From NCBI GenBank assembly GCA_025403435.1, contig CM046351.1, forward strand, positions 27,307,730-27,371,729: a DNA stretch of 64,000 bases, read 5' to 3'. Positions 10,764 to 22,368 of this stretch are shown here, piece by piece; position 1 is the first letter of the stretch; each line of letters starts with the position of its first letter. Source of the DNA: Artocarpus heterophyllus. Its lineage: Eukaryota; Streptophyta; Magnoliopsida; Rosales; Moraceae. Under the pieces are notes generated by a model, which saw nothing but the letters and a program-made list of their open reading frames with translations, did not search any database and was not told the DNA's origin. The position numbers and the translations under genes are program-made.

Positions 10764-12776
10764 TGTTAGACATGTATGCCCTAAGGAGTAAAAATGTAAT
10801 ACGTTTTTGGAGACATTTTTATCAATAAAGAATTTATTCATTTATATATACAAAATCTTATCCTCTTTATGTTCATAATTGTTGAATGTATGATAAGTAA
10901 ACAGTAGTCTGAGACTGTCAATTTAAACCTTAAGAATTGGGCATATGATGGGATGATTATGCGGTAGACACGATTCTTAAGGTGATGGTCTAAAATGTAT
11001 GATCCGCAATCGAGAGAATAAAGTTGGACACTTTATTCATGTAAAGATTGTTATGTTGTCTATATCCCTTTTGGGAGATGGTTTGTCTTAGCCATCGGAG
11101 TTGGACTCCGTGAATAGAAACATTGGCACGTTGTCATATGTGACGATGTCTTGGATCGGGACATAAAGTGAATTGATTTGGATTAATAATTCTGTCTTGG
11201 CAAATCGATTCACTTTAGACAGTCATTTGTATTGTATCTTAATCCTGAGATAAATAGTGGGCCCATTGTCTCGACTTGTGTCTTTTGATGTATCAATGGG
11301 TGACTCCCACATCTCTATAGTGGTATGCATGCCTGTACGTTAGAGGCATGACTCTTGATAGCATAGACTTGTTATTCATAGATATGGAATCCATAGCTCC
11401 TCTTTAGGAGTAATGATATCCTCTTATATACGTTGTCCTGTAATTGAAAAACTAGAGCGCTCAACCATTTAGATACATAGGTGTAACCGAATGGTATACT
11501 ATCTTTAGATGGTAAATTTTCTAATGGTGAGACAATGGAACGTAAGATAAAAATAATCGGGAAGGTAAGACAGAACTTGTCCTTAAGCCAATTATGGATA
11601 ATCATATGGGGATGCGATACACTATGATATGTCATGGAGACTTAGCTACACGAGCTTCGTAATTCTATAAAGTTCGAGAGTGCAGCTCCAAGCTTTTAGT
11701 GGAGTAGCGTTGGAGTTGATAATTGTGAAATGTATATCTGGGATATTGGGTTTCATAATTATCATGAGCTTGAACTTTGTAGGTCCATTTTGGTCCCCTT
11801 TGCTAGCTCACAAAGTCCTGTAACGACACGGCGTGCTTTTCCAATAATTGGTGACTTATGTTGGATTTATCAGATTGGTTTAAAATTTGTAAGAATCAAA
11901 TAATTCATGTCTGTTTATTGGTTGAATTAATTTTGTAAGAAATTAGTTCAAGATAAACTTGTTGAATTATTGCGATCAGATAATTCTTGTCTGTTTATCG
12001 GTTGTTTTAATTTTGGACAAATTAGAACAAGATAAACTTGTAGAATTATTGTGAATTGATTTATTTTCTTAGAGATTATCTTGATAAAGTTTGTTTTGAT
12101 CAGATATCTTCTCTATTGGGTTATTTGAATCAAAACTGAGACTTTATCCTTTAGAATCTCGGGTGGAAAATAAAAGATTCGCGGAGATTTTTTCTCGTGA
12201 GTTCGGCCTGCCGGATGACGTGTTCGGCCTGCCGAACTGAATGTTTGGCCTGTCGATCAGCGGTAGATAAGATTACTCTTTTTCACGCGGATCTTATCAG
12301 ATATTGATCCGAACTTGATTCTGTTTCGCGTTTTTGAGACCTAATCTGATATGGACTGACCCCAGGACCAATAGGTATAAAAAGGGAGTGAGTCTCATGA
12401 TTTACTCAGATCAATTTGAGAGATTAAGAGTGATAATCTTCTAGTGAGCATCTGAAAACTCCCTGAGAGCTTTTGTTCACAAATTACGAACACTAGCTTT
12501 GGGTTCTCTCTTTTGGTTGGAAGGAGAGTCATCGGTGGAAGAGCTGTACGTGTGAGCCCACACTCACTCCGGTTGTGGATAGAGAATAGCAAAGAAGACC
12601 AGTTGGTTGAGGCTCTTCTAGAACGTTACTTCTCTACACAGGATTGCGGAGGTTGTTCGGCACACTGAGGTTAGTAAGATCTGTTTAATTTATACATATA
12701 ACATGTCAAACTTTTGTTTTGGAAATTACTCTGATGGAAAATTTTTAAAATTTCACGGCGTACTTTGTTTCCAACA
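10764..12776 (+). repeat. 5' LTR of copia element B
   Basis: It starts TGTTAGACATG and ends CCAACA. A TATA box (GGTATAAAAAGG, about 12373-12384) probably drives the element transcript. Near 12200-12262 there are three tandem copies of an inverted GGCCTGCCG-type motif; the 3' LTR has four. The LTR ORF at 11372-11635 recurs in every LTR of the family, but I see no sign that it is a gene. Confidence 0.93.
12373..12384 (+). promoter_or_regulatory. TATA box in the 5' LTR of element B
   Basis: GGTATAAAAAGG is about 390 bases before the end of the LTR. The equivalent in the 3' LTR is near 20027-20038, and element C has a minus-strand counterpart near 50516 (CTATAAAAGGGG). Confidence 0.6.
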
Positions 12777-14425
12777 ATTGGTATCAGAGACGAGGTTTTT
12801 ACATAAATTTGCAAGTTTGTGATCATGTTATATGCATAAATTTTGTGATCTTAATCTCTCCTATGCTTGAATTGAATTTTATAGAGAGATGGCACTCTAG
12901 GTTTGTATATAATATATATGTTGTCATGGATTATGTGGTGAATATTTTTTAATTGATTATGGTTGATTAAATAATTGTTTAATTATTTATTAATTAATTT
13001 ATACCGGTTATGGTTCCTTAGAGGTTAGAATGTGTATTTAGGTTTTTCATGTAATTGGTTGGCGGACTATCATCTCCGTCTAGGAATTGTTATTTAATTT
13101 TTAATTTGTAAGAATTTGTAATTAAATAATTATCCGGAGAAGACGGATCGAGAAGTCGGATCTAGAAGATTGATGATGGCGCCTCCAGGTATTTCCCGAG
13201 TCTCTAATTTTATGTTTTTGAATTGTTGAAAATAAAATTGATAAATTGCATTAAAGTTGTATTTTCTGGATTAAGGGTTTTCTGCTCGGTCGGCATGCCG
13301 GACCTCATAGTTCGACAGGCCGAAGGTCACAGATCGGCAGGCCGGACGTATGGTCCGACAGGCCAACAGTGGGGCAGAAATTTTGGTGCTCTACCGGCAG
13401 GCCGAACCTTCATGTTTGGCAGGCCAAAACTACATGATCGGCAGGCCAATCACCCAGATCGGCCTGCCGACCGAGAGCTGCCGAGTGTCCAGAAAAGGTG
13501 CAATTTTTTCGGTGTAGTTTTAATTTTATTTTTGGGACGATTCTGAGAAACATTAAATTTGGATATAACCAGAAATATGAAGTATTCGATTCATACAGGA
13601 TTGAAGACTTGAAGATGGAAATTACATGAAGAAGGATACAGCTTGAGGATTCAAGGATGAAGAATCGATAAATGTCTCGATTATTCTCTTGTAATCTTAG
13701 TTTTCTATTCTCTAGGGTGGAACCATAATATTACGGTTATTATTATTTTGCTTGTAGCTTTGCTTGTCTGCATTATAATATAATTTACCATGTATATTGA
13801 TAACATGTCATATAGAATAGGGAGTGCCGATCATATTAAAATTCTTCATGCATAATTTTAAAATAAAACCTTGACTTCAAAAGATTGAGTGGGAGAAGGT
13901 TTTCGAAGAAAGGACCTAAGGCCTCTATCGTTGGTCCATAGGAAGAACATGGTGGTCCCGACCCCTAGGAAGGGATTTCTATCATGTACCAGATTGGATC
14001 TCTGAAAGGATAAGGTATTTTAGTATGATTTATGGTTGCACACCCCTAGGTGGTGATTATAAATCATGGATAAAATATTGAAACGATGGTTATACACTCA
14101 TGTTAATTTTATTATTAACCTCCCGTAGGAGCTCTGTTAATAAAATTAATGGCCAAAGAAACGATTATTAGTATATGCTGGATCATACGGGTCCTGGATG
14201 GCATATATTAATCAGGAGGGGATCCGTGTTCCTGATTGAATTTGGCATGACTCCCCTAGGAGCTTGTTGAATTCTGAGTTGGGAATTATCGTTGTAAGGT
14301 TGTGATATTTTCAAGGTTTTGACACATAAACACATTTGTATGTTTTTACATGATTGTGTTATCTTACTAAATTATTATATATGTTTGCTTATGTTTAGTA
14401 TATGATTCTTTATTGTAGATTGAAA
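12777..14425 (+). other. Primer site and long leader of copia element B
   Basis: The primer site TGGTATCAGAGAC (12779-12791) follows the LTR after two bases and matches the 3' end of initiator tRNA-Met. The 1.6-kb leader contains an array of eight GGCAGGCC-type motifs (13270-13480). It also has four CCCCTAGG or CTCCCGTAGG motifs between about 13950 and 14265. There is no convincing ORF; the 107-codon frame at 13223-13546 is the array read in one frame. Confidence 0.8.
13270..13480 (+). repeat. GGCAGGCC motif array in the leader of element B
   Basis: Eight copies of an 8-bp core (GGCATGCC, GACAGGCC, GGCAGGCC and, last, the inverted GGCCTGCC) recur mostly about 21-23 bases apart, with one longer gap, separated by dissimilar spacers. 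Many copies extend to TCGGCAGGCCGA, which is nearly a perfect palindrome. The stretch is much GC-richer than the rest of the element. Related arrays lie in the LTRs, in element C and in gypsy element E. Confidence 0.8.
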
Positions 14426-16581
14426 ATGTCTAAAAACGCTTTATCATCGATACTTGACAAAAACCAATTAACCGGTGAGAACTACAACGATTGGAAACGG
14501 AACCTGGACATTGTCCTTTCCTTTGAGAAACTGAAATATGTACTGACAACTCCTTGTCCTCCCGAGCCTACGGGAGACTCAAGTAATGAGCAATTCCAAG
14601 CGTATGATCGCTGGAAAGATGCTAATGATCAGGCCCGCTGCTATGTTATGGCTAGCATAAAAAACGTACTGCAGGCTCAACATCAGGATTATGAGACTGC
14701 GAAGCAGATCTTGGATAATCTTGAGGATATATTTGGAGGCCAGGCCATAACAAAGCGGCAAGGGGCGCTTCAGAAACTCTTAAACTGTAGACAGAGACCG
14801 GGGACATCTGTAAAGGAGCACATGATGTTGGTCATGGGTTACCTCGCTGAGGCTCAAACCAATGGAGCCGACATCGATGCTGAAACTCAGATGACTATGG
14901 TCTTTGAGACTCTGTCTAAGGAATTTATTCCGTTTAGAGCTACTTTTAATTTAAGTAATAGACGGGATATTACCTTGATAGAACTGATGAAACAGTTACA
15001 GGAGTTTGAACTGCTGATCAGGGAGTCTCCTGTTGGTGGTGAGGCCAATATGGTAGCTGCTTCTGGTTCCAATCCTAACTCTGGGAATGGAAAGAAGCAA
15101 TGGGCCAAGAGTGGGAAGTCTTCTATTCCTGCTGCTACCAAAAGCAAGAAGAAGAAGAAGAAGAACCCAAAGAAGCTTAAGTGCTTCTTCTGTGGTAAGG
15201 TCGGGCATATAAAGAAGCATTGCAAGGACTTCCTTTCCAAGGGGGGTAGGTGTGATCTTCTATATTTAGAAACTTGTTTGGTTGAGGAATCCAATGACAT
15301 CTGGGACATAGATTCCGGTGCAACTAATCATGTTTGTGTTTCTCTGCAGGGATTCAAAGAAACGAGAAGTCTACTTCGTGAAGACTTAACGCTTTGGATG
15401 GGCGATGGATCCTTGGTCTCAGCGGAAGCAGTGGGAGATGTCCATCTTTATTTTGATAATTATAGGAGTTTAATTTTGCGAGACTGTTTTTATGTTCCTA
15501 AATTTAAAAGGAATTTAATTTCTGTATCTTCTTTATTTAAAGACTCCTACGTGGTATCTTTTAATGAAAAAGTGGTGATTCGTAAAAACAAATCTTTTAT
15601 CTGTTCTAGATGGATGCAAAATAATCTATATTTTATCAAACCTAAGATGGACTTATTGCTTAATGCTGAGATAAATGATAATGACTCAAAAAGGCTTAAA
15701 ACTTCTCACTCTAATAAGACTTATCTTTGGCATTTGTGCCTTGACCATATTAACCTGAATAGGATTCAAAGGTTGGTAAGGGATGGACCTTTAAGTCACT
15801 TAAAGGTGGAATCTATACCTCAATGTGAATCTTGTTTGGAGGGTAAAATGACCAAAAGACCATACGGGTCTAAGGGCAATAGGGCCGAAGGGGTTCTAGA
15901 ACTTGTGCATAGTGATGTTTGGGGACCTATGAACATCCGGGCACGAGGAGGGTATGAATACTTCATCACTTTTATTGACGATTACTCAAGATATGGGTAT
16001 GTGTACCTAATGCACCACAAAAACGAAACTTATGATAAGTTCAGGGAGTTTTCGGCTGAAGTGGAAAAGCAATTGGGTAGACCCATAAAGGCACTTCGAT
16101 CTAATCGAGGTGGGGAATACCTTTCTGATGAGTTCTTGGGACACTTGTTAGAGAATGGGATTTTATCCCACTTGACTCCGCCGGGCACTCCGCAGCAGAA
16201 TGGCGTAGCGGAGAGAAGGAATAGGACTTTGTTGGACATGATTCGGTCCATGATGAGTTATTCGTCATTACCTTTATCCTTTTGGGGATACGCACTACAA
16301 ACCGCATGTTATCTTTTGAACAATGTGCCTTCAAAATCGGTCCCTAAAACTCCTCATGAGTTGTGGACAAGACGGAAGACATCCTTAAACCATATTCGTA
16401 TATGGGAATGTCCAGCTCATGTCCTGTTTAAGGATCTGAATAAGTTGGATACACGTTCAAAAGTTTGCATGTTTGTAGGATATCCAAAAGGGACTAAAGG
16501 GGGTTATTTTTATAACCCTAAGGAAAATAAAGTCGTGGTTTCAACTAATGCAACTTTCCTTGAGGAGAGTTACAATGGATG
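14426..16581 (+). pseudogene. Gag, protease and integrase of copia element B
   Basis: The frame is open from 14402; the copia-like start is the ATG at 14426 (MSKNALSS). In order: a Gag domain ([13 protein letters not shown] at the start), a basic stretch, a CCHC zinc knuckle ([14 protein letters not shown]), the protease motif [10 protein letters not shown], the pre-integrase HLCLDH...CESCLEGK zinc site, and the integrase core. The integrase catalytic triad appears as Asp in HSDVWGP, then RSNRGGEY where Asp is expected but Asn is found, and Glu in NGVAERRNR. The frame is lost just before 16582, where the sequence reads TTACAATGG; sister element C reads TTACATGG. One inserted A therefore separates this part from the reverse transcriptase. 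These proteins would package, cut and integrate the element. Confidence 0.9.
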
Positions 16582-18380
16582 ACTTTAAACCTCAAAGCAA
16601 AGTGGTGCTTGAGGAGTTAAGGGGTGATCAGTTCACTCCGGAGGTTCTGAACGAAACCATTCCGATCGGTGTAGAAAAACCAAACAAACATGAACAACAA
16701 CCTCAGGGGCTTCGGCGTAGTGGGAGGATCGAGCGTCAACCTGAGAGGTATATGTTCAATGGGGAGGTCTTTTTGGCTGAACCGGATGAACATGACAGGG
16801 ATCCTTATACTTACACAGAAGCTATAGAGGATGTTGATTCAAGACTCTGGACAGAGGCCATGAATATTGAGATGAAGTCTTTGGAGACTAATCGGGTCTG
16901 GGAGCTTGTGGATCTTCCTGAAGGGGTAAAACCTATAGGGTGTAAGTGGATCTACAAGAGGAAAAGAGGAGTGGATGGAAAGGTCGAAACCTTTAAGGCT
17001 AGACTGGTAGCTAAGGGTTATACGCAAAAGGAAGGAATCGATTATGAGGAAACCTTTTCGCCTGTAGCCATGCTTAAGTCCATCCGGATTCTCTTGTCCA
17101 TAGCTGCCGCTCTCGATTACGAGATTTGACAGATGGATGTCAAGACGGCTTTTCTGAATGGCTATCTTGATGAGTCCATTTATATGGAACAACCAGACGG
17201 GTTCAAGGTCGTGGGTCAAGAGGGTAAGGTTTATAAGCTGCTAAAGTCAATTTATGGACTTAAGCAGGCTTCTCGTTCTTGGAACATAAGATTTGATCAA
17301 GTGATCAAGACTTATGGGTTTTCATAAAATATGGATGAACCATGTGTTTACAAACACATAAAGGATGAGAAGGTGGTTTTTCTACTGCTCTATGTAGATG
17401 ACATTCTGCTAATTGGCAATGACGTTGGGGCATTGTCATCGGTCAAATTATGGTTGACCAAGAAGTTTGACATGAAGGACTTGGGTGAGGCTAATTTTGT
17501 TCTCGGTATCCAGATCTTTCGGGATAGGAAGAACAAAATGATAGCTTTGTCACAGGCTGGCTACATAGATAAAATTCTCAGGAGGTTTGCAATGCAGGAT
17601 TCCAAGAAAGGTGGGCAACCGTCTAGGTCTGGAATTACTCTTTCTAAGAAAGACTCTCCAAAGTCTTATGAAGAAAGAGAATACATGAAGAAGGTGCCTT
17701 ATGCTTCGGCAGTGGGTAGTCTCATATATGCCATGCTTTGCACTTGACCGGATATTAGCTATGCGGTCGGGATTGTAAGTCGATTTCAGGCGGATCCAGG
17801 ACCGAACCATTGGGTTGCAGTAAAGCATATTTTCAAGTACCTGAGAAGGACTCGAGGGTATATGCTTGTGTATTCGGGTGAGGACTTGACTCCTCTAGGA
17901 TACACTGATTCAGATTTTCAATCCTATCTGGATTCTAGGAAATCGACTTCGGGGTTTGTGTTTACTTTGGGTGGAGGTGCCATCAGTTAGAGAAGTGCGA
18001 AGCAAGATTGCACTTCGGATTCAACGATGGAGGCCGAGTATGTGGCAGCTAGTGATGCTTCGAAAGAAGCAGTGTGGCTCTGCAAGTTCCTTGGGGATCT
18101 TGAGGTAGTTCCTGGTATGGATAAAGCGGTATCACTGTACCGTGATAACAGTGCGGCGATAGCTAATGCTAAGGAACCAAGATTTCACAAGAAGAGTAAG
18201 CATATTGATCGGAAGTATCATGTGATAAAGGACTTCGTTGAGGGCGGGCATGTCACGGTGTGCACGATTGCGTCAGAGGATAATTTAGCTGATCCATTTA
18301 CGAAGACACTTACTGGGAGAGTCTCCGAGAGGCATGTGGAAGCTATGAGGATGCGAAATTTGCAGTATTTACTCACTTAG
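16582..18380 (+). pseudogene. Reverse transcriptase and RNase H of copia element B
   Basis: This continues the polyprotein. The reverse transcriptase begins around 16840 ([28 protein letters not shown]), includes MDVKTAFLNG and the active site YVDDILLIG, and is followed by RNase H (MEAEYVAASDASKEAVWL, YRDNSAAIANA, LADPFTKTL). The polyprotein ends with TAG at 18378-18380. Four stops interrupt it: TGA 17127-17129, TAA 17325-17327, TGA 17745-17747 and TAG 17988-17990. At each position element C has a sense codon (Trp, Gln, Arg, Trp), so each stop is a single C-to-T or G-to-A change. The catalytic aspartates of the reverse transcriptase are intact. Confidence 0.9.
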
Positions 18381-18394
18381 TGCAAGTGGAAGAT
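18381..18394 (+). other. Polypurine tract of element B
   Basis: TGCAAGTGGAAGAT lies directly between the pol stop and the TG of the 3' LTR, where the plus-strand primer of copia elements is found. Confidence 0.65.
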
Positions 18395-20429
18395 TGTTAG
18401 ACATGTATGCCCTAAGGAGTAAAAATATAATACGTTTTTGGAGACATTTTTATCAATAAAAAATTTATTCATTTATATATACCAAATCTTGTCCTCTTTA
18501 TGTTCATATTTGTTGAATGTATGATAAGCAAACAGTAGTCTGAGACTGTCAATCTAAACCTTAAGAATTGGGCATATGATGGGATGATTATGCGGTAGAC
18601 ACGATTCTTAAGGTGATGGTCTAAAACGTATGATCCGCAATCGAGGGAATAAAGTTGGGCGCTTTATTCATGTAAAGATTGTTATGTTGTCTATATCCCT
18701 TTTGAGAGATGATTTGTCTTGGCTATCGGAGTTGGACTCCGTGAATAGAAACATTGGCACGTTGTCATAGGTGACGATGTGTTGGATCGGGACATAAAGT
18801 GAATTGATTTGGATTAATAATTCTGTCTTGGCAAATCGATTCACTTTAGACAGTCATTTGTATTGTATCTTAATCCTGAAATGAATAGTGGGCCCGTTGT
18901 CTCGACTTGTGTCTTTTGATGTTCCAATGGGTGACTCCCACATCTCTATAGTGGTATGCATGCCGGTACGTTGGAGGCATGACTCTTGATAGCGTAGACT
19001 TGTTATTCATAGATATGGAATCCATAGCTCCTCTTTAGGAGTAATGATATCCTCTTATATGCGTTGTCCTGTAATTGAAAAACTGGAGCGCTCAACCATT
19101 TAGATACATAGGTGTAACCGAATGGTATACTATCTTTAGATGGTAAGTTTTCTAATGGTGAGACAATGGAACGTAAGATAAAAATAATCGGGAAGGTAAG
19201 ACAGAACTTGTCCTTAAGCCGATTATGGATAATCATATGGGGGTGCGATACACTATGATATATCATGGAGACTTAGCTACACGAGCTTCGTAATTCTATA
19301 AAGTTTGAGAGTACAGCTCCAAGCTTTTAGTGGAGTAGCGTTGGAGTTGATAATTGTGAAATGTATATCTGGGATATTGGGTTTCATAATTATCATGAGC
19401 TTGAACTTTGTAGGTCCATTTTGGTCCCCTTTGCTAGCTCACAAAGCCCTGTAACGACACGGCGTGCTTTTCCAATAATTGGTGACTTATGTCGGATTTA
19501 TCAGATTGGTTTAAAATTTGTAAGAATCAAATAATTCATGTCTGTTTATTGGTTGAATTAATTTTGTAAGAAATTAGTTTAAGATAAACTTGTTGAATTA
19601 TTGCGATAAGATAATTCTTGTCTGTTTATCGGTTGTTTTAATTTTGGACAAATTAGAACAAGATAAACTTGTAGAATTATTGTGAATTGATTTATTTTCT
19701 TAGAAATTATCTTGATAAAGTTTGTTTTGATCAGATATCTTCTCTATTGGGTTATTTGAATCAAAACTGAGACTTTATCCTTTAGAATCTCGGGTGAAAA
19801 ATAAAAGATTCGTGGAGATTTTTTCTCGTGAGTTCGGCCTGTCGGATGACGTGTTTGGCCTGTCGAACTGGCCTGTTCGGCCTGCCAAATTGAATGTTCG
19901 GCTTGCCGATCAGCGGTAGATAAGATTACGCATTTTCACGCGGATCTTATCAGATATTGATTCGAACTTGATTCTGTTTTGAGTTTTTGAGACCTAATCT
20001 GATATGGACTGACCCCAGGACCAATAGGTATAAAAAGGAAGTGAGTCTCATGATTTACTCAGATCAATTTGAGAGATTCAGAGTGATACTCTTCTAGTGA
20101 GCATCTGAAAACTCCCTGAGAGCTTTTGTTCACAAATCACGAACACTAGCTTTGGGTTCTCTTTGTTGGTTGGAAGGAGAGTCACCAGTGGAAGAGCTGT
20201 ACGTGTGAGCCCACACTCACTCCAGTTGTGGATAGAGAATAGCAAAGAAGACCAGTTGGTTGAGGCTCTTCTAGAACGTTACTTCTCTACACAGGATCGC
20301 GGAGGTTTTTCGGCACACTGTGGTTAGTAAGATCTATTTAATTTATACATATAACATGTCAAACTTATGTTTTGGAAATTACTCTGATGGAAAATTTTTA
20401 AAATTCCGCTGCGCACTTTGTTTCCAACA
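18395..20429 (+). repeat. 3' LTR of copia element B
   Basis: It is the near-identical partner of 10764-12776, ending TTTCCAACA. It is 22 bp longer, mainly because of one more unit in the GGCCTGCC motif array (about 19830-19912). Confidence 0.93.
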
Positions 20430-20434
20430 GAGGA

Positions 20435-21204
20435 ATGCATTGTTAACATCCATTTGGAATAAATGCCATGAATTTATGGAAGCTAAGGCTAATAAAATTT
20501 TTACTGTGACCAATTTGGCCACTAGTGAGAATGTGTCTATGAAATCAATGCCTTCTTCTTGAGCATAGCCCTTGGCAACTAGTCGAGCTTTGTGGCTATT
20601 AATAGTTCCATTAGGCTTGTATTTAAGCTTGTAATCCATTTGCAACCTATAGCATGCTTCCCGTGTGATAAAGGAACCACTGACCAAGTGTTATTGGCCT
20701 CCATAGCGTCCAATTCGGCTTGCATAGCCTCTCTCCATTGAGGATATTTGACTACTTGGTGATAAAACTGAGGTTCAAAGTGAGAGAAAATGTTCAATAC
20801 ATAGTGTTTGTATGTTGGGGATAGAGACTGATAGGATATATGTTTGGTTAGTGGATATGGTGTTCGTGATAGTGGCGGTTGGGAGTAATTGCAATGGAAC
20901 TCTTGGAGATTAGAAGGTGGCTTGTGAGGTCTAGATGATCTTCATAGTGGAACAAGAACTGGTTGTGGAGATGGCCTTTGAGGAGGCAAGTTGTCAGAAG
21001 GTATAGGTGAGGGGTGACTCAACTGAAGGAATATCCAGGTTAGGGAGAGGAAGAACTAAGTCAGGGAAAGGATCAGTCAATGAATCTGTAGATACTATAG
21101 AATGAAGGGGAAACACATGCTCATGAAAAATATCATCTCTGGAGACAAATATTTCCTTGGTTTGAATGTTAAATAATTTGTACCCTTTTATTCCTGGGGG
21201 ATAG
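20435..21204 (-). pseudogene. Integrase C-terminal part and reverse transcriptase N-terminal part of element A
   Basis: On the minus strand the region first gives the end of a copia integrase (GYPPGIKGYKLFN, IFVSRDDIFHE). The start of the reverse transcriptase follows: [47 protein letters not shown]. It breaks at element B and continues at 10763. It is interrupted by stops and frame changes. No integrase catalytic core precedes it; the sequence jumps straight from the end of Gag. Confidence 0.8.
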
Positions 21205-22262
21205 CCAATTGAGTTGATAACATGCTGATGAGTTGTTGGCATTGATTTGAATCAAGAATGGTGGCAGAATTCCTAGCATCACCATGGTTCTTATTGTGTT
21301 GTTCTTCAAAAGCTGAGTGATTAATGACAAGATTCACTCTTGCCACTCAATTGTTGCTTGGAAAAGAGCCCTTTTGTCATGGCTGAAATCCAAGACGGTA
21401 TCCATGCAACTTGTAGCATTTGTCAATAGTGTGTCCATGAAAATTGTAGCATGTGCAAAATGGTCTATCCTTTCGTTGACCTTTGTGATTTCCTATGGTG
21501 GGATTTTAAGTGTGAGAGGCACCTCCGTAACTCTTGGAGTTGTCAGTTTTAATTGCAAATGCCAGATTATTGGATGAATCAGTATTGTTTTGAATACCTA
21601 TGTTCGTTTGTCTTTCTTCTTGAGAAATCAGTGAGAACACCTTGTTAATAGGTGGAAGAGGGTCCATCAGAAGCAATTGACTCCTTACTTGTGCAAAAGA
21701 TTCATTTAGACACATAAGAAAGGCCATGACATATTCTGTTTGATAGTATGAGTTGAGATCTTTCACACCACCGCATGTGCACTAACCACATGTATAGGTG
21801 GGCCTGAAAACACTCAATTCTTCCCTTAGTGTCTTCAATTTCGTGAAGTAAGTACCAACAGAATTTTGATTTTGAGTGTGGCTCACAAGTTCTCGACGCA
21901 ACTGGAAAATTCTAGGTGCATTACTCTGCTGAAAACGGTCTTTAAGATCATTCCATATTTCATGTGTAGATTCAAAGAAAATTATACTAGCGGAAATCTC
22001 CTTGGATACCAAGTTCAAGATCCAAGAAATCACAACATTGTTATTGTGAATCCAAGAATTGAGGAGATTGAGATCATTACCTTCAGGTCTTTTGATAGAT
22101 CCATCGACGAATCCCAGCTTATCTTCACTAATAAGGTGACGATCATAATGCAAGTCTTGGTCCGTCTGAATGGTGAAGAAAATAAGGGCTTGAAGGATCA
22201 TCAATGGCGTTCTTTCCATTTGTGGTAACAGATTGATCAGAATTTTCCGATTGCATGGACAT
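21205..22262 (-). pseudogene. Gag of copia element A
   Basis: Minus-strand frames between 22262 and 21205 give a copia Gag. Pieces are DKLGFVDGSI, VISWILNLVS, SNAPRIFQLRRELV, LMCLNESFAQVRSQLLLMDP, and a zinc knuckle CTCYNFHGHTIDKCYKLHGY near 21400-21465. The probable start is the ATG near 22256. There is a frameshift near 22190 and stops near 21780 and 21500. The reading then passes directly into the integrase end at about 21205, so the protease and integrase core were deleted. Confidence 0.8.
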
Positions 22263-22356
22263 CAAAAGAGATTTGAGAACCAACCAGAAAGAACAAGGAA
22301 GAAGTTCAAATAAAAAAAAAATTGAAGATAAGATTGAGATCAAATAATGAATTCCC

Positions 22357-22368
22357 GCTCTGATGCCA
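22357..22368 (-). other. Primer-binding site of element A
   Basis: The minus strand reads TGGCATCAGAGC, one base off the usual TGGTATCAGAGC complementary to initiator tRNA-Met. It abuts the 5' LTR and fixes the element's orientation. Confidence 0.8.

Larger units (their letters stand above)
10764..20429 (+). mobile_element. Full-length copia element B, plus strand, inserted into element A
   Basis: It is a complete 9666-bp Ty1/copia retrotransposon with LTRs of 2013 and 2035 bp. The leader carries a TGGTATCAGAGAC primer site, there is a gag-pol region, and a purine-rich tract precedes the 3' LTR. A perfect 5-bp target duplication, GAGGA, lies at 10759-10763 and 20430-20434. It landed inside the reverse transcriptase of element A, directly after codons reading NAFL. 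A hand alignment of the first 165 bases of the LTRs shows about 7 differences, so the insertion is not very recent. Gag-pol is broken by one frameshift and four stops. The same family is present in opposite orientation at 50122-58061. Confidence 0.95.

Noticed and set aside
11372..11635. 87-codon minus-strand ORF, conserved at 19003-19266 and (plus strand) 51244-51507
   Set aside because: Its conservation follows from being inside the LTRs of one copia family. It has no domain and no independent promoter, so I did not call it a gene.
13270..13480. CRISPR-like array (short repeats with spacers)
   Set aside because: The cores are 8 bp, imperfect and lie in a plant retrotransposon leader; no CRISPR genes exist in such a genome.
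13223..13546. 107-codon ORF with repeated Gly/Arg/Pro-rich phrases
   Set aside because: It is the GGCAGGCC array read in one frame. The spacing is not a multiple of three, so it is not a repeat protein.
14887..15309. 140-codon minus-strand ORF
   Set aside because: It is the antisense of the copia Gag zinc-knuckle region.
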